Assembly (NCBI GenBank): GCA_038049695.1
Contig: CP142452.1
Location: forward strand, 81,324,501-81,388,500
Source of the DNA: Cinnamomum chago
Taxonomy: Eukaryota > Streptophyta > Magnoliopsida > Laurales > Lauraceae
Direction: 5' to 3'
DNA: 64,000 nt
Under the pieces are notes generated by a model. It searched no databases and was not told where the DNA came from. It saw only the letters and a list, made by a program, of their open reading frames with translations. Within the stretch, counting starts at the first letter, position 1, and each line of letters opens with the position of its first letter. Below are positions 37,401-52,400 of this stretch, piece after piece. The position numbers were made by a program, and so were the translations under genes.

Positions 37401-40400
37401 AATAAAGAAAGGAAGTTGTAAAGCACTGATGTCTTTAAGGCACGTCTCAAACATCTAAATGCACTGATCAATCCTAGAACAGGGTCTCAAATATAATTTA
37501 TTCTCCGCTATTATCTCCGCTTGAAAAAGCAGAGATGTTAACCGAGTATCGTATCCACTGGGACAAAAAGGCTAAGTTGCGTTGTTTCCTAAATTCCTAA
37601 ACTAATCCTAGTAGAAGACAAAGTTCTGATTATTAAACTAATCCTATTAAAAAATGAAGTAATGGGTTGATGGGTTTGCAATTTCTGAATTAACAAATTG
37701 AAAGACAAGTTTTTGATCCAATTAGAGAAAAGTCTTAGGGTATGAATCCACCGTAGCCTCTTGCAATGGCGAATATAGGTCTAGGGTTTCACTGTCAATG
37801 CTTTCCAGACTCGTTCTGGTTACAAACTTTCACAGAGTCAACAAATAAGGGATGCGGATGCAAATCGGGGCATAACCTATCTCTATGGCATAGATTATCC
37901 TAGATCTAACAAACACATTCATTCAAGCATCATATTATATGACTTGGTATTCCAAACTACAAGAATAAAACACCAAGAGAGATATTGCATTAATAAACGA
38001 ATCCAATCAATGGATTAAATCAATGTCATATAATCAAAGCATTTAAAATAAAACCCTAGAACCTATACATTGCCATAAACACAAAGCTAAAGTTTCATCA
38101 CAACCCTATGATTGAGATTTAGTTACTCATGGAAGACGATTGACGAAGATGTCTTGACGAAATCCCCATTGATGCTCTTCCCCAAGCTCCAATAAAGCCT
38201 CCCAAAACTTCTCCCAAGATGTGAATCCCCCCAAAAATGAGTTTGGGCTCTTATTTATAAGTTTTGGGATGAAAAACGTCTTTAATTCCTGCAGGAGATG
38301 GATTCCCGTCGGGTCCGGGCCCACTAGTCATCACAGCGAACTTCGCAAGGTCACATCTCCCTCGATATAGCTCCGATTTATACAATCTTGGACTCCACAG
38401 ATATCTACTCGAAAAGGGCTTTCCAACGGTACGTAGATTTCATGAATCCAACACTCGAGTGGAAAGTTATGACTATTTCAAGTTGCTGCCTCAGAAAATT
38501 TCGAGAATAATGGTGCAATTAGAAGACCTTCCATGTTGGCATGCTATGGGTTGAGTGGGACCCATGTTGGATGTCCAAGGCATGTTTGGACTCTTGCTTT
38601 GTTTCTTATTTGAGTCTCTTCCCATAGTTAGCAGCTTTCTTACTTGCAACTCCGGTTTGTCATGCTTTGTGGGATTTCTTCCATTTTAGCTCTGAATTTC
38701 GCTTCTTGCATCTGTAGTACATACAAATAATAAAATAACATAATTAAGCTAATTAATTTCTTTCGACGGTATAACCAAGTCCTCATTAAGGGGCCTAAAA
38801 TGTATCTTTTAGGCTCTCATCACACCCCCCAACTTACACTTTGCTAGACCTCGAGCAAAGCTAAAACAAAAAGAAAACTAACTAAGGCCACTTTCGTAGG
38901 GAGCACGGCTGCACTTAGCATGTGCAGCAAGCCTTTAAACCTCTAAGTTCCCCATAGAGGACGAGTTATAGTCTCGTGAGGGTTTGCAGTGAATCTACCC
39001 ACAAAATTCCTAAAACATAAAAGAAAAACAGGGAGAATTTTCCGCCAAGGTATCGACGAACACCGGATATTCCTGATTTTTGGGGTTTTCCATACACACT
39101 CAAACGTGGTTCACCAATCCTATCTTTTGTCAGAAATCCTCAAAATCATGCTGGAAAAATTGATCGTGCACGGTGAAAATTGTGTACATATAGAGGCATG
39201 AAAGCATAAAACGATCCACTAACAATTTCCGTGAAAATACATCTTATTCTTTCGAAATGTTGGGCCACCGAACCTCAGTAAAAGTTCACATGATTCCTCT
39301 CAAGGCATTTATGGTGGCTTTCACACTATTGTTTTTCAAAGGACATGACAACACTATTTTGATTTTTTTTTTCTTTTTTTTTTTTTTTTTTTTGAAAGAA
39401 ATGACTGTGCAATGTCTAGGTCCTTTAAGCTTTCTAATTAACCCATGTAACGAGCATTCAGCCAATGACTCCCAAGACAGATGTCCTTAGGGCACTAGGT
39501 ATGGCAATACCCCTATGGGTTTACTGGCTCAGGTTAAAAAGGCTACGAACCCAAACTAGTCACAACTTTTTTTTTTTTTATGGTCCCCAACAATAGGCAG
39601 CCCTTTCCATATGCCCGACTTCAGTATAACTGAGGGTCAGCTTTCCATCATAATTGCTCTGAAGTTTTCACTAGCATGGATATCATAGTTTCACATTTCA
39701 AATTTTCTATAGAATACGTGTCAAGTGAAAGATCAATAATTCAACAATTTCTCAAAAACTCTTTCTTAAAACAAGATAGTGAACCATTTCTCTTTTTCCT
39801 CACAAAAAGTTCCAAAAACAGGGTATCTTCGTTTCACAAAAACCTGGCTGGAAATCTCCCGAAAGACTACCAAAAATAGCAAAAGCTCCTTTTTTTTTTT
39901 AAAGGGAAAAGACAAGGAAAAAGAAAAGATAAATAAAAGACAACAAGCAAACAGAACTAAAACTGCTAAAACTACCCCTAAACTACTCCCAAGGTCAATA
40001 CCCCACCCCCCAACTGAATGTAACAGTGTCCACAATGTTAAACATAAAATAAAAGATAAAAGACAATAAAAGTAAAGGAAAAAGGAGGGATATCACCTGG
40101 GTAGTGCTAAACAAAACGATGCACAGTAAAGAAAAGTCGGGTAGACCCCCCAACTTGCACGAAAGAACCTGCAAAATGTTAGCACCAATCTAGAAACACA
40201 AATATAGAAGCTAAAAAAAAAAACTACCTAAAAAGTGAAAGAAACATCTAAATCATCCTCCTCATCCCCGCCATGGCTAGTCCCTTCACCTCTGTCATGC
40301 ATGTGATCATCTCTGTGAGGAGGGGAAAGGCCACGCAGACCTCTCATTAAAGATCGAATTTCGAAAAGAGAGTCTGTCGTGCGAGTGGCAAAGTCTTCAA

Positions 40401-43400
40401 AGCGAGACTCAAAAGCTACCTGACGGGAATGGAGGGCCTGCTGACCTTAGAGGATAGCCTGTACTGGGCATAGGTCATGTGAAATGGGTCAGCCGGCCCC
40501 GCAGGAGGGTGTACAACTGAAAAAAAAAAAACAACCTAAACTACCTCAACACAAGTGCAAAAGAATTAAGAAAAAGAACAGTAAGGAAAACAAGTAAAAA
40601 GATTTTTTTTTTTATACCTACAATTTGCTCGCCGGAGCTCCGGTGAAGTCGCCGGAGAAGACGACCGGAAAAGTTCGCCGGAGAGAAGCGGGAACCGCCG
40701 GCGCGTAGAGGAGCTCGTTGGTATGAGAACCCAAGGGTGCTACTTTGTTGGAGAGCCGCGAGTGCCGGTAGATCTAACCGGATAGCTTGGATGTCGCCGG
40801 CGGGAATGGGGGCTCCGGTGGCACTTGTGTAGTAGAAGAATGGGGTAGAATGGAAGAGGGGAAGGAGAGGAAGGAAATGGTGGTGGAGAAAAATGGAGGA
40901 GGAGAGTAGGGATGGATGTTGTGATGAGGGTGGTTGTGGGAGGGAAAAGAAAGAAAGAAAGAGGTGGGTTTGGAGAAGAAAAGAAAGTGGGGAAGGGGCT
41001 GCCCTAGCATTCCTTAAGATGCCCTATGTTTTTTTTTTTTTTTTCCGGAATTTCCGGCGTCCAGACGCCCGGATGGGGCGTCCGGACACCAAGGCAGAGA
41101 GCAGCTTCTGTAAAAATTTTCCGGGCGTCTAGACGCCCAGGTGGGGAGTCCGGACGCCCCATTCCAGAGAGCAAGGAGGTTTTTTTTCATTTCGGGCGTC
41201 CAGACGCTCATATCCGGCGTCCGGACGCCCCATTCCAGAGAGCAGCCTGATTTTAAAAAAATCCGGGCGTCCAGATTCCGGAGAGATTTTCTTTTTTTTT
41301 TTTTTATTTTTAGCCCTCATGGCTAGGACTCACTACCTAAAGGTATCCCCCTCCTCCATCTTGGGTGATCCAAAATGGACTCAATTGTAACGACAAAAAG
41401 GGCTAAAAGACACTAACACCTATGCTACAACTCTATCGACAATCGGGTTTCCTCCCGCAAGAGCTTGGTTTAACGTCGTCAGCCAGACGTCAAGCACTAT
41501 CAGCCCATAGGATAGGACGGGTCCTTTAAAACAATGGACTCCACCACTTCACCTGCAGTAATACCCTCTATGTAGGGTTTCAACCCTTGACCATTGACCT
41601 TGAGAAAGCCCCCCGTGTTGGGGTTGCGAATCTCTACTGCACCATGGTCAAAAACCTTGGTTACCACATACGGTCCATCCCACCGTGACCGCAATTTACC
41701 TGGAAAGAGACGCAATTTGGAATTGAAAAGCCAAACTTTTTTATTAGGCTCAAAGGACTTTCGCAAAATGTGTTTGTCATGGAAAGCTTTAGTCCGAGCC
41801 TTGTAAATTTTTGATCTCATGTAGGCTTCGTTCCGAATCTCTTCCAACTCATTGAGTTGGAGTTTTCGAGTAGAACCGGCAGTGGCCATATCGAAATTGA
41901 ATTGCTTGATAGCCCACATGGTGCGGTGCTCGAGTTCCACGGGCAAGTGGCAGGCCTTGCCGAACACTAATCGATATGGGGACATACCAATTGGGGTCTT
42001 GTACGCAGTACGGTAAGCCCATAAGGCATCATTTAACCGCAACGACCAATCTTTGCGGTCGGGCTTGACCGTTTTTTCCAAAATACGCTTCACTTCCCTA
42101 TTGGTTACTTCGACTTGGCCGCTGGTTTGAGGATGATAAGGTGTAGCTACCTTATGTGTGATGGAGTACTTTTTAACCAGCGCTTCAAAGTGTTTATTCA
42201 CGAAGTGGGTGCCCTCATCACTTATTATTGCTCGCGGACAGCCAAAACGACTAAAAATATTGCTCTGCAGGAAGTTGACCACAACTTTGTGGTCATTAGT
42301 CTTTGTAGCAGTCGCTTCCACCCACTTGGACACGTAATCAACCGCCACTAGAATGTATGGAAAACCAAAAGACGGCGCAAACGGTCCCATAAAATCGATG
42401 CCCCAAACATCAAAAATTTCTACAATCAAAATCGGTTGTAGGGGCATCATGTTTCTCCTAAACATGTTACCTGTTTGCTGACAGCGCAAACAAGTTTTGC
42501 AAAATTGATGTGCATCTCGAAAAAGAGTGGGCCAATAGAAGCCACTCTGTAACACTTTTGCAGTAGTTTTCTTCCCACTGAAATGCCCTCCACACGCAAG
42601 AGAGTGACAGAAAGTAAGGATACTGTTAAATTCACTCTCAGGTACACACCTCCTAATCACTTGGTCTGGACAGAACTTGAAAAGTTCAGGATCCTCCCAA
42701 AAATACGTCTTTACTTGGGAGAAGAAACGATCATTGTCTTGCTTGGACCAATTTGAAAGAATTGCCCCCACTGCCAGATAATTTACAATATGAGCATACC
42801 AGGGGGGGCGATTTTGGGACACCATAAGCAATTGCTCATCTGGGAATGAGTCATGTAAGGGTAAGGTGTCTTCCGTGGTGTTCACCAAGATCCGGGATAG
42901 GTGGTCAGTTACACTGTTTTCGGAACCCTTCTTGTCCCGAATCTCAAAATCGAATTCTTGAAGTAAAAGAATCCACCGAATCAATCTTGGCTTAGTGTCC
43001 TTTTTCGACAACAAGTACCGTAACGCAGCATGATCTGTGAACACTATAACTTTCGATCCTAACAGATAAGACCGAAATTTATCCAAGGCGAACACAACAG
43101 CCAACAATTCCTTCTCCGTTGTAGTGTAATTCAGTTGGGCATCGGAGAGGGTTTTGCTAGCATAATAGACAACATGTGGAACCTTGTTCACCCGTTGGCC
43201 CAGGACTGCTCCGACCGCATAGTCGGAAGCATCGCACATAATCTCAAACGGATGGGCCCAATCCGGTGACTGAATGATAGGGGCGGTAGACAAGGCCTCC
43301 CGCAGCTTTTCAAAAGCTTGCATGCAAGCCTCGTTAAAGTCAAACGAGGCCTCCTTGGTGAGCAATGTGCGCAAGGGTCTAGAGATCTTACTAAAGTCTT

Positions 43401-46400
43401 TAATGAATCTACGGTAAAACCCTGCATGTCCTAAAAAGGATCGGACTTGCTTAACCGTTGAGGGAGGTGGAAGTTTGGATATCAGATCAACCTTGGCCTT
43501 ATCCACCTCAATGGCTCTAGCAGAGACGATATGCCCCAAAACGATGCCCTCTCGCACCATGAAATGACTTTTCTCCCAACTCAAGACCAAGTTTGTCTCG
43601 GTACAACGTTTCAGCACCTTTGCCAAATTATGGAGACATTCATCAAAGGAAGGTCCGAAAACAGAGAAATCATCCATGAACACCTCTAAGAATTTCTCCA
43701 CCATGTCGGAGAAGATAGACATCATACACCTTTGAAAAGTCGCGGGTGCATTACAGAGTCCGAATGGCATCCTCCGGTAAGCGAATGTACCGAAAGGACA
43801 CGTGAAAGTTGTTTTCTCCTAATCATCGGGGTAGATGGCCACTTGGTTATATCCAGAATAACCATCCAGAAAACAATAAAACTCTTGGCCAACTAACCTT
43901 TCTAAGATCTGGTCAATGAAAGGTAGGGGAAAATGGTCCTTTCGGGTCATGGAATTCAACTTTCGGTAATCAATGCACACGCGCCACCCAGTAGTGGTAC
44001 GTGTGGGAATTAGTTCTCCGTTCTCATTTTCCACAACCGTGATGCCAGACTGCTTGGGTACCACTTGAGTAGGGCTCACCCACTTGCTGTTAGAAATTGG
44101 GTATATAATACCCGCATCAAGAAGCTTCAGTACTTCTTTCATGACCACCTCTTTCATGTTAGGATTTAAACGACGCTGCATTTCACGTGACGGTTTCGCG
44201 TCATCTTCGCAATGAATGCGGTGCATGCAGATGGAGGGGTCAATGCCTTTCAAATCGGCTACAGACCAGCCGATTGCACTTTTGTGCTCTTGTAACACAT
44301 CCAAGAGCTGACTTTCCTGATCATCAGATAGATCAGAAGCAATGATGACTGACAAAGTATCCTTTGGTCCAAGATAGACATACTTGAGTGTAGCAGGAAG
44401 TTGTTTTAACTCAAGTTTGGGAGGAACTTCAATCCAGGGAGGGGCTGGTGCTTTAGAGAGTGGAGGTAGGTGTTCGATCTTTGCTCTCCACGGGGGAAAA
44501 TCCAGCATAGCTACCTCATCCAAAAGGGCGTTGACCTCGGTAATCGATTGGTCAACATCATACTCATCAAAGCTAAAATGGGATAAGCAAGCTTCTAAGG
44601 GGTCCTCAGTTAAAACATAAGGGAGGGCTTCATCAACTAGCTCATCAACAACATCGACTGTGAAACAGTCGTCATTTTCCGAGGGCTGATGGGAGGCCTT
44701 GAAAGCATTCAGCCTTACTTTCATATTGCCAAAGGAAACATCCATAATTCCAGTGCGACAATTAATGGTCGCATTAGCTGTGGCCAAGAAAGGGCGGCCG
44801 AGGATGATTGGAGTTTGTTTCCGTAGGTTTGGCACTGGTTCTGTGTCAAGGACAATGAAATCAGCGGGAAAAAGAAATTTGTCCACTTTGACAAGAACAT
44901 CCTCAATTATACCCCGGGGCACCCTGACGGATCTGTCAGCAAGTTGCAAGGTGACCGTAGTGGGTTTCAACTCACCCAACCCAATTTGCTCATACAGTGA
45001 GTAAGGCAAGAGATTGACACTAGCTCCAAGATCCAACAACGCATGATCAATAAGGTGACTCCCAATTGTACAAGTTACAGTGGGGGTGCCAGGATCTTTC
45101 AGCTTCGGAGGAGTGTCATGCTGAATTAAGGAACTCACTTGCTCGGTGAGCAAGACCTTTTTGGACACATTGGGTTTGGATTTACGCTTCTGGGTGCACA
45201 AGTCTTTTAGAAATTTTGCGTACGAAGGCACTTGCTTGATAGCATCCAGCAAAGGTAGATTGATCTTTACTTGTTTGAACACATCTAGCATTTCATCCAT
45301 GGTTGCTCCCTTTTTCCCGAAGGGAGAGGGTGTGTCCAGACAAGTGGGGAAAGGGACTTTAGGCACATAAGTGGGTGCCTCAGCTGGGATAGATGAAGAA
45401 GTGGGAGTGCTGACCCCCTTTTCCTTGGGACTCGTTTCCACCCTAGAGCTTTTGGGGTCTGGGGCAGATTCTCTAATGATTTTCGAAGGCTCTTCAGGCC
45501 TAGTCTCGACCTCACGCCCATTCCTCAGCGTGACAACTACCTTAGCTTCCTCATGATAAGTACCATGAGGTTGAGAACTACTTCCCACCTCGAAAGTATT
45601 CTTGGGGTTGACAGTGGGTTGGCTAGGTAAACGGCCCTCTTCTCTTCTATTAAGAGCACTGGCTATTTGGCCCATCTGGGCCTCTAACTTGGCTATGGAC
45701 TGAGAATGAGAGTGGACCAGTTGATTACCTGCTTTGAGCTCCTTTAGCTCCTGCAGTACCGTCTCCTCAAATGATGGGTTTCTTTGAGGGGGTTGAGAGT
45801 TGGGTGGCTAGTAGGATTGTTGGGAACGATAGGCCGCAGGATTGTATTGAAAGTTAGGCCTATTTCCCATTTGAGAGAAATAAGTGCCCTGACCAGGCGA
45901 CTTCCATGAAAAATTGGGGTGACTGCGCCATCCCGGGTTGTAGGTATTCGAATAAGGATCATTACTCGGTTTGGAGAACCCCTGTGCAGCATTCACCTTC
46001 TCTTGCACAAACTCAGGAAATTGGGGTGCTGCAGGACAGTCACTTACAAAATGAGTGGGGCTGTTGCATAAAGCACAAGCATCTTGATGAGCAGGGGGCT
46101 GGGGAGATGAAGACTGGAGAGATTGTCCCCCAGAAATCAGCTGATCTAGCTTTTGGGTCAAGGCAGCCACTTGGGTTGTGAGCTCATTAGAGGGCTGAAT
46201 TTCAAATACCCCCCTTAGGTTTCTGCAAAATCGAGGCTGCTGGCCTCTCCAATCTAGCAGTGGAGGCATGGTGCTGAAATGTCTCACTCATATTCTCAAA
46301 AAGTTCCCATGCCTCATCCTCATTTTTCAGCATAATTGATCCCCCACTGGCGGTTACTACCATCTTTCGCCATTCGGGTGATAGCCCATCATAAAAGAAT

Positions 46401-49400
46401 AGCACCAATTGCCATTTGACAATTTGGTGATGATGACACTTTCTAAGGAGATCCTTAAATCTATCCCACGCCTCATGAAACTGTTCACTGTCGATTTGGG
46501 CGAAGGATGTGATGGATCTCCTATACTGATTTGTTTTGCCCACAGAGAAATATTTGTCCAAGAATTTTTGTTGGAGTTGGGCCCAAGAATTGATAGAGTT
46601 TGGAGGTAAAGTACTCAGCCAATACTTGGCTTTGTCCTTTAATGAAAACGGAAAGAGAAACAATTTTAGGGCCTCACTACTGAAATTGTTTATTCGCACT
46701 GTGGAGCAAATAATCAAAAACTCATCAATGTGGTTGTACGGGTCCTCATTGTTCAAGCCATAGAAAGAAGGGATCAGATTGATTGTGCTGGGCTTGATTT
46801 CATATTGAGCTGCCTGTACTACGGGCAGCTGAATACACGATGGTGACGCGTATTCGGACGGAGTATAGTGCTCCTTCAAGGGTCGGAGAGGTGGAGCCTC
46901 AGGACCCTCATCCTCTTTTCTTTCTTCAGCCATTAATGAATTTGTGTGTGAGACAGCAGAACGGTGTTTAGATGATCTAATTTTTCTAAGGGCTCGCTCT
47001 AAATTTTGGTCTAAAGAAACCAAATTTGGATGACAAGAGCGACGACCAAGCATGCACACACAAAACTTACTGCAATTATATGAAAAGAATTAGAAAGTCT
47101 AAGCTTACCGCGCTCCAGGTATAAGCGCTCTTTCACTTGAGTAGGACTTTCAAGTTGTCAACAGTGCTCTTGGATCCTGCATAAACCTTAGGGTTCGCTG
47201 TGTTAGACTTAATATCCTGCAGTAAGAATGGTGAAGATGTGAGAAAAGATGAATAAGTAAAAGAAAAAGAAAAAGGAAGACTAAACTAATACTAGAATTA
47301 AAAGAAACAAACAACCGTACTAATTGTCCCCGGCAAGAGCGCCAAAATTATGATCAATCCTAGAACAGGGTCTCAAATATAATTTATTCTCCGCTATTAT
47401 CTCCGCTTGAAAAAGCAGAGATGTTAACCGAGTATCGTATCTGATGATGCCAAAAAGTGGTTTTCGGGCACCACCGGTCAAGTGATTGGTAAATGATGTG
47501 AAATTAATGAAGAGAGAGAGAGTTTATAGTGGTTCGGTCATTGTGACCTACGTCCACTTAAATTGATTGCTTTACTACTTCGGGGAGGAGATTACAAGGT
47601 AGTCAGATACAATGATAGTGAGAAAAATCCATCCTTCCTCCGTTAGTAGGACTCTCCTTTTATAGTCTTTCCCCACCAGGTGGGGAGGATCTCCCGCGAT
47701 CTCAAACGGTGTACGCTCCAGTCTGGTGGAGCCTCCCGCACTGTCATCAACAGATGAGCAGATAAGATCTCTTCCGCGGGACTTGGTGAAAGCCGGTAGA
47801 TGGAACGACGCGTGTGCTGACTCTGTCATTCGATGGATCCGGACCTGGCCCTTAACGGGTAGATGACGACCCGGGCTCATCATGGACTTGGGTCAGTTGG
47901 TCTTGACCTGCTATAGTGGACCGAGCTGTTTGGGCCTAACTCGTCACTGCGGACCGAGTCATTTGGGCCTGACCCATCAGTATCCACTGGGACAAAAAGG
48001 CTAAGTTGCGTTGTTTCCTAAATTCCTAAACTAATCCTAGTAGAAGACAAAGTTCTGATTATTAAACTAATCCTATTAAAAAATGAAGTAATGGGTTGAT
48101 GGGTTTGCAATTTCTGAATTAACAAATTGAAAGACAAGTTTTTGATCCAATTAGAGAAAAGTCTTAGGGTATGAATCCACCGTAGCCTCGTGCAATGGCG
48201 AATATAGGTCTAGGGTTTCACTGTCAATGCTTTCCAGACTCGTTCTGGTTACAAACTTTCACAGAGTCAACAAATAAGGGATGCGGATGCAAATCAGGGC
48301 ATAACCTATCTCTATGGCATAGATTATCCTAGATCTAACAAACACATTCATTCAAGCATCATATTATATGACTTGGTATTCCAAACTACAAGAATAAAAC
48401 ACCAAGAGAGATATTGCATTAATAAACGAATCCAATCAATGGATTAAATCAATGTCATATAATCAAAGCATTTAAAATAAAACCCTAGAACCTATACATT
48501 GCCATAAACACAAAGCTAAAGTTTCATCACAACCCTATGATTGAGATTTAGTTACTCATGGAAGACGATTGACGAAGAAGTCTTGACGAAATCCCCATTG
48601 ATGCTCTTCCCCAAGCTCCAATAAAGCCTCCCAAAACTTCTCCCAAGATGTGAATCCCCCCAAAAATGAGTTTGGGCTCTTATTTATAAGTTTTGGGGTG
48701 AAAAACGTCTTTAATTCCTGCAGGAGATGGATTCCCGTCGGGTCCGGGCCCACTAGTCATCAAGGCGAACTTCGCAAGGTCACATCTCCCTCGATATAGC
48801 TCTGATTTATACAATCTTGGACTCCACAGATATCTACTCGAAAAGAGCTTTCCAACGGTACGTAGATTTCATGAATCCAACACTCGAGTTGAAAGTTATG
48901 ACCATTTCAAGTTGCTGCCTCTGAAAATTCCGAGAATAATGGTGCAATTAGAAGACCTTCCATGTTGGCATGCTATGGGTTGAGTGGGACCCATGTTGGA
49001 TGTCCAAGGCATGTTTGGACTCTTGCTTTGCTTTCTTATTTGAGTCTCTTCCCATAGTTGGCAGCTTTCTTACTTGCAACTCCGGTTTGTCATGCTTTGT
49101 GGGATTTCTTCCATTTTAGCTCTGAATTTCGCTTCTTGCATCTGTAGTACCTACAAATAATAAAATAACATAATTAAGCTAATTAATCTCTTTCGATGGT
49201 ATAACCAAGTCCTCATTAAGGGGCCTAAAATGTATCTTTTAGGCTCTCATCATGCACTCTCCCTGAGGAATTCAGGAGTTTTTCCTAACAGATGACATTT
49301 CCGCTTCTGGATGGTTTGTAATTGTGGATATTGTTTAATTTTCTATCCTCTATTAGAAATACAGTCATGGTGCAATGGAGCATGTACAACCTGCTAAAAC

Positions 49401-52400
49401 GTAAGATTTTTCTATTGAATTGGTTATAATCAAGAATATATTTCAGTGGAGTGATTGTCCTCCCACTGTGAGAGACAAAACATAACATAGATGAATTCAA
49501 TACCATCTTGTGGATCTTGTTTAATTGTCTAATGTATAATAGAAGTATATCTGTACTAAAATGGTGCTTTTAGAACCTACTAAAACTAGAAATTGTGTTG
49601 AAGAGACAATAAGCAGGACAATGTTTAGATGGAGTTGATTGTTCTGATCTTGCAGGGGACAAATCTTTACATAGATGAATTGAATCATAATCCCTTTGAT
49701 TAGTGCTAATTATAGAGTTCTTATTCCCCTTTTATTTGGGCTAATTTATAGATATTATAATCTCAACTAACGATCTAATTCAATGCCATCACCTTTGCCC
49801 TAACCACCAATCTGGGTCAGCTTCTTTTTCTTTTCTTTTTGCTAATGGAGGGTTTCCAATCCTTTGGGCTGGACTAATCCTTCCGAGCCCAAAGAGAAGC
49901 CGGGTAAATCCTCTGATGCCCTCAAGTGGTAACACTAGTGGACTCAACATTCGGTTCCTAAAGAGGGGGGCACCAGAGATCGATATCAGGACCTCTAGCT
50001 CCGAAATAGAGAGGAACTGTAGTCTTGACCACTCGGCCAATCCCTTGGGGTCAACTTAATTTGGTATCTCTCTCTCTCTCTCTCTCTTGTGTGTGTGTGA
50101 TTGATTGTGTGTGTCAGTGAATGTGAGAAAAAAGGACAAAGTACATGATCTCGGTGACAAGACCATCTTTATGGCCTAATCCCAATTATCTGGGTCTCTT
50201 TTGTGATTTTTTTCTTTTTCCACTTGATCCTATTGAAGTCTATGTTCACAAATCACAACTCCAGAGTCCTACAATGTCCTTACTTATTGTTTCAGCCAAG
50301 GTCTTAATTGGCCTTCCCCTTCTAGTTCCTTGAAATTAGTAAACCTTCAAAACTAGTTTGTGGGCTAATCAGGCATTCTGTGCACATCGCCGAACCATCT
50401 CACAAGGTATTCCTTCTCTTTTCTAGAATTGATGCTGCCGATAGGTTTCCTATTGTGCCTCCATAGTCCATTCCTAATTCTATCCTTTATCTCCCACATC
50501 CATCTCAACATTTGCTTCTGTCTTCCCTTTTCTTCCATGCCCAACATTCAGCTCAAAATAGCAGAGCAGGTCAAATTGCCATCCATTAAAAGCGACCCTT
50601 TAATCTAAGTGCCATTCTGTTAAGATCTGATGATCATGCAATGAGAGAAGAATTTGGGGGAAAAGTTGATGTCTTAACAGAGCATCGACTATCCATTTTA
50701 TAATAGAATTTACCCAATTACAAGCTACTAATCAGCAGCAATTACAAGCTAATTACAATCAGCAATTAAGGAAATAAAGATAAAAGGAATCCTAATCTCT
50801 ATACATAGAAGTATATCTATGATACAAGCTGTATAAGATTTATCCCAATCCCACACGTGGGATATTCTACATGGGCCTAGATGGGCCAAGATTAGTGTAC
50901 ATGGGCCTATTTATTTCATGAGTTATCTTCTACACTCCCCCTCAAATTGATGTGGTGATGCAGAAAACATCAATTTGGAAGTAAGATCATGATGACGCGT
51001 TTTGGGGAGAGCCTTGGTGAAGATATCCGCCAACTGGTTAAGAGTAGAGACATGAGGAAGGGATATCTTCTCAGTAACGACGTGCTGACGGATGAAGTGA
51101 CAATCAATCTCAATGTGTTTCGTCCTTTCATGAAAGACTGGATTGTTAGCAATTCTGGTAGCACTAGTGTTGTCACCATGCAGAGGTGTAGAACGACCAA
51201 GGAGAACACCGAATTCACACAAAAGACGGCGTAGCCAGATGATTTCGGCACTAGCAGAGGACATTGCCCGATATTCTGCCTCGGCCGAAGACTTCGAAAC
51301 GGTGGTTTGCTTCTTGCACTTCCACGAAATGAGAGAATCCCCAAGAAACATACACCATCCAGTAGTAGAGCGCCGAGAATCGGGACACCCAGCCCAGTCG
51401 GCATCAGCATAAGCAGATAAGCACAAAGAAGTACCCGAAGAGTAGAATAGACCATGGTGAAGGGTGCCTTTAACATAGCGGAGTATGCGTAAAGCCGCTG
51501 CAAGGTGAGATTTGTGGGGATTGCTAACAAACTGGCTAACCGTATGAACAGCATGAGAAATATCTGGCCGAGTCATAGTTAAGTAGAGCAAACTACCAAC
51601 TATCCGCCGGAAAATAGAGGGATCATCCAGGGGAGGGCCATCATTCGAACTGAGTTTGCTGTTCAATTCCATAGGCGTATCAACCGTGTGAGCATCATCA
51701 AGCCTTGCCGAATTAATCAAATCTTTAGCATATTTGCGCTGATGGACCCGAATGCCAGATTTGTTACGCACAAACTCAAGCCCCAGAAAGTAAGTGAGAG
51801 GACCAAGATCCTTCATTCTGAAGTGGCGAGTAAGATGAAGTTTGAGATCCATAATGCCAGCAACATCATTGCCACTAAGAATCATATCATCAACATAGAT
51901 TAAGAGAAATGTGTAGCCTTTCGGAGTCCATCTGATGAAGAGGGAACTATCAGAGTGACTCTGGTGAAAGCCAGCTTGAAGGATAGCTGTCCGAAATTTA
52001 TCAAACCAAGCCCTGGGAGCCTGCTTAAGCCCATAAAGAGCTTTCTTCAATTTACAAACATGTTGTGGAGGACAAGCATATCCCGGAGGTGGTTTTAAAT
52101 ACACAGTCTCACGCAAGTCGCCATGCAGAAAGGCATTTTTGACATCCATTTGCCATAGGGGCCAGTTGCGGGCGGCAGCTACACAAAGAAGAGTGCGAAC
52201 AGTTGTCATTTTAGCCACTGGTGCAAAGGTCTCCTCATAGTCAATCCCATATTCCTGCTTATACCCCTGTGCAACTAATCTGGCTTTGTAGCAGTCAAGA
52301 CTCCCATCAGAGTGAACTTTTATGGAATAGATCCATTTACTGCCGATTACAGATGCACCATCAGGGGCCGGTACCAACTCCCATGTTTTGTTTGCTTCTA

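Larger units (their letters stand above)
37465..49252 (-). mobile_element. Athila-type Ty3/gypsy LTR retrotransposon
   Basis: An 11.8 kb element (including a nested 538-bp solo LTR) in intron 5 of the SAWADEE gene, inserted antisense to it. It is flanked by the 5-bp duplication TGCAC (37460-37464 and 49253-49257). Its LTRs (1,358 and about 1,359 bp without the insert) begin TGATCAATCC and end GCTCTCATCA. I count roughly 17 substitutions between them by eye, about 1.2%. The primer-binding site matches the 3' end of tRNA-Asp with two mismatches. Domain order gag-PR-RT-RH-INT, an F-M-D-D reverse-transcriptase box and the D-L-G protease variant place it with Athila. There is no env-like third frame, only a 2.7 kb non-coding tract between pol and the 3' LTR. 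Confidence 0.92.
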
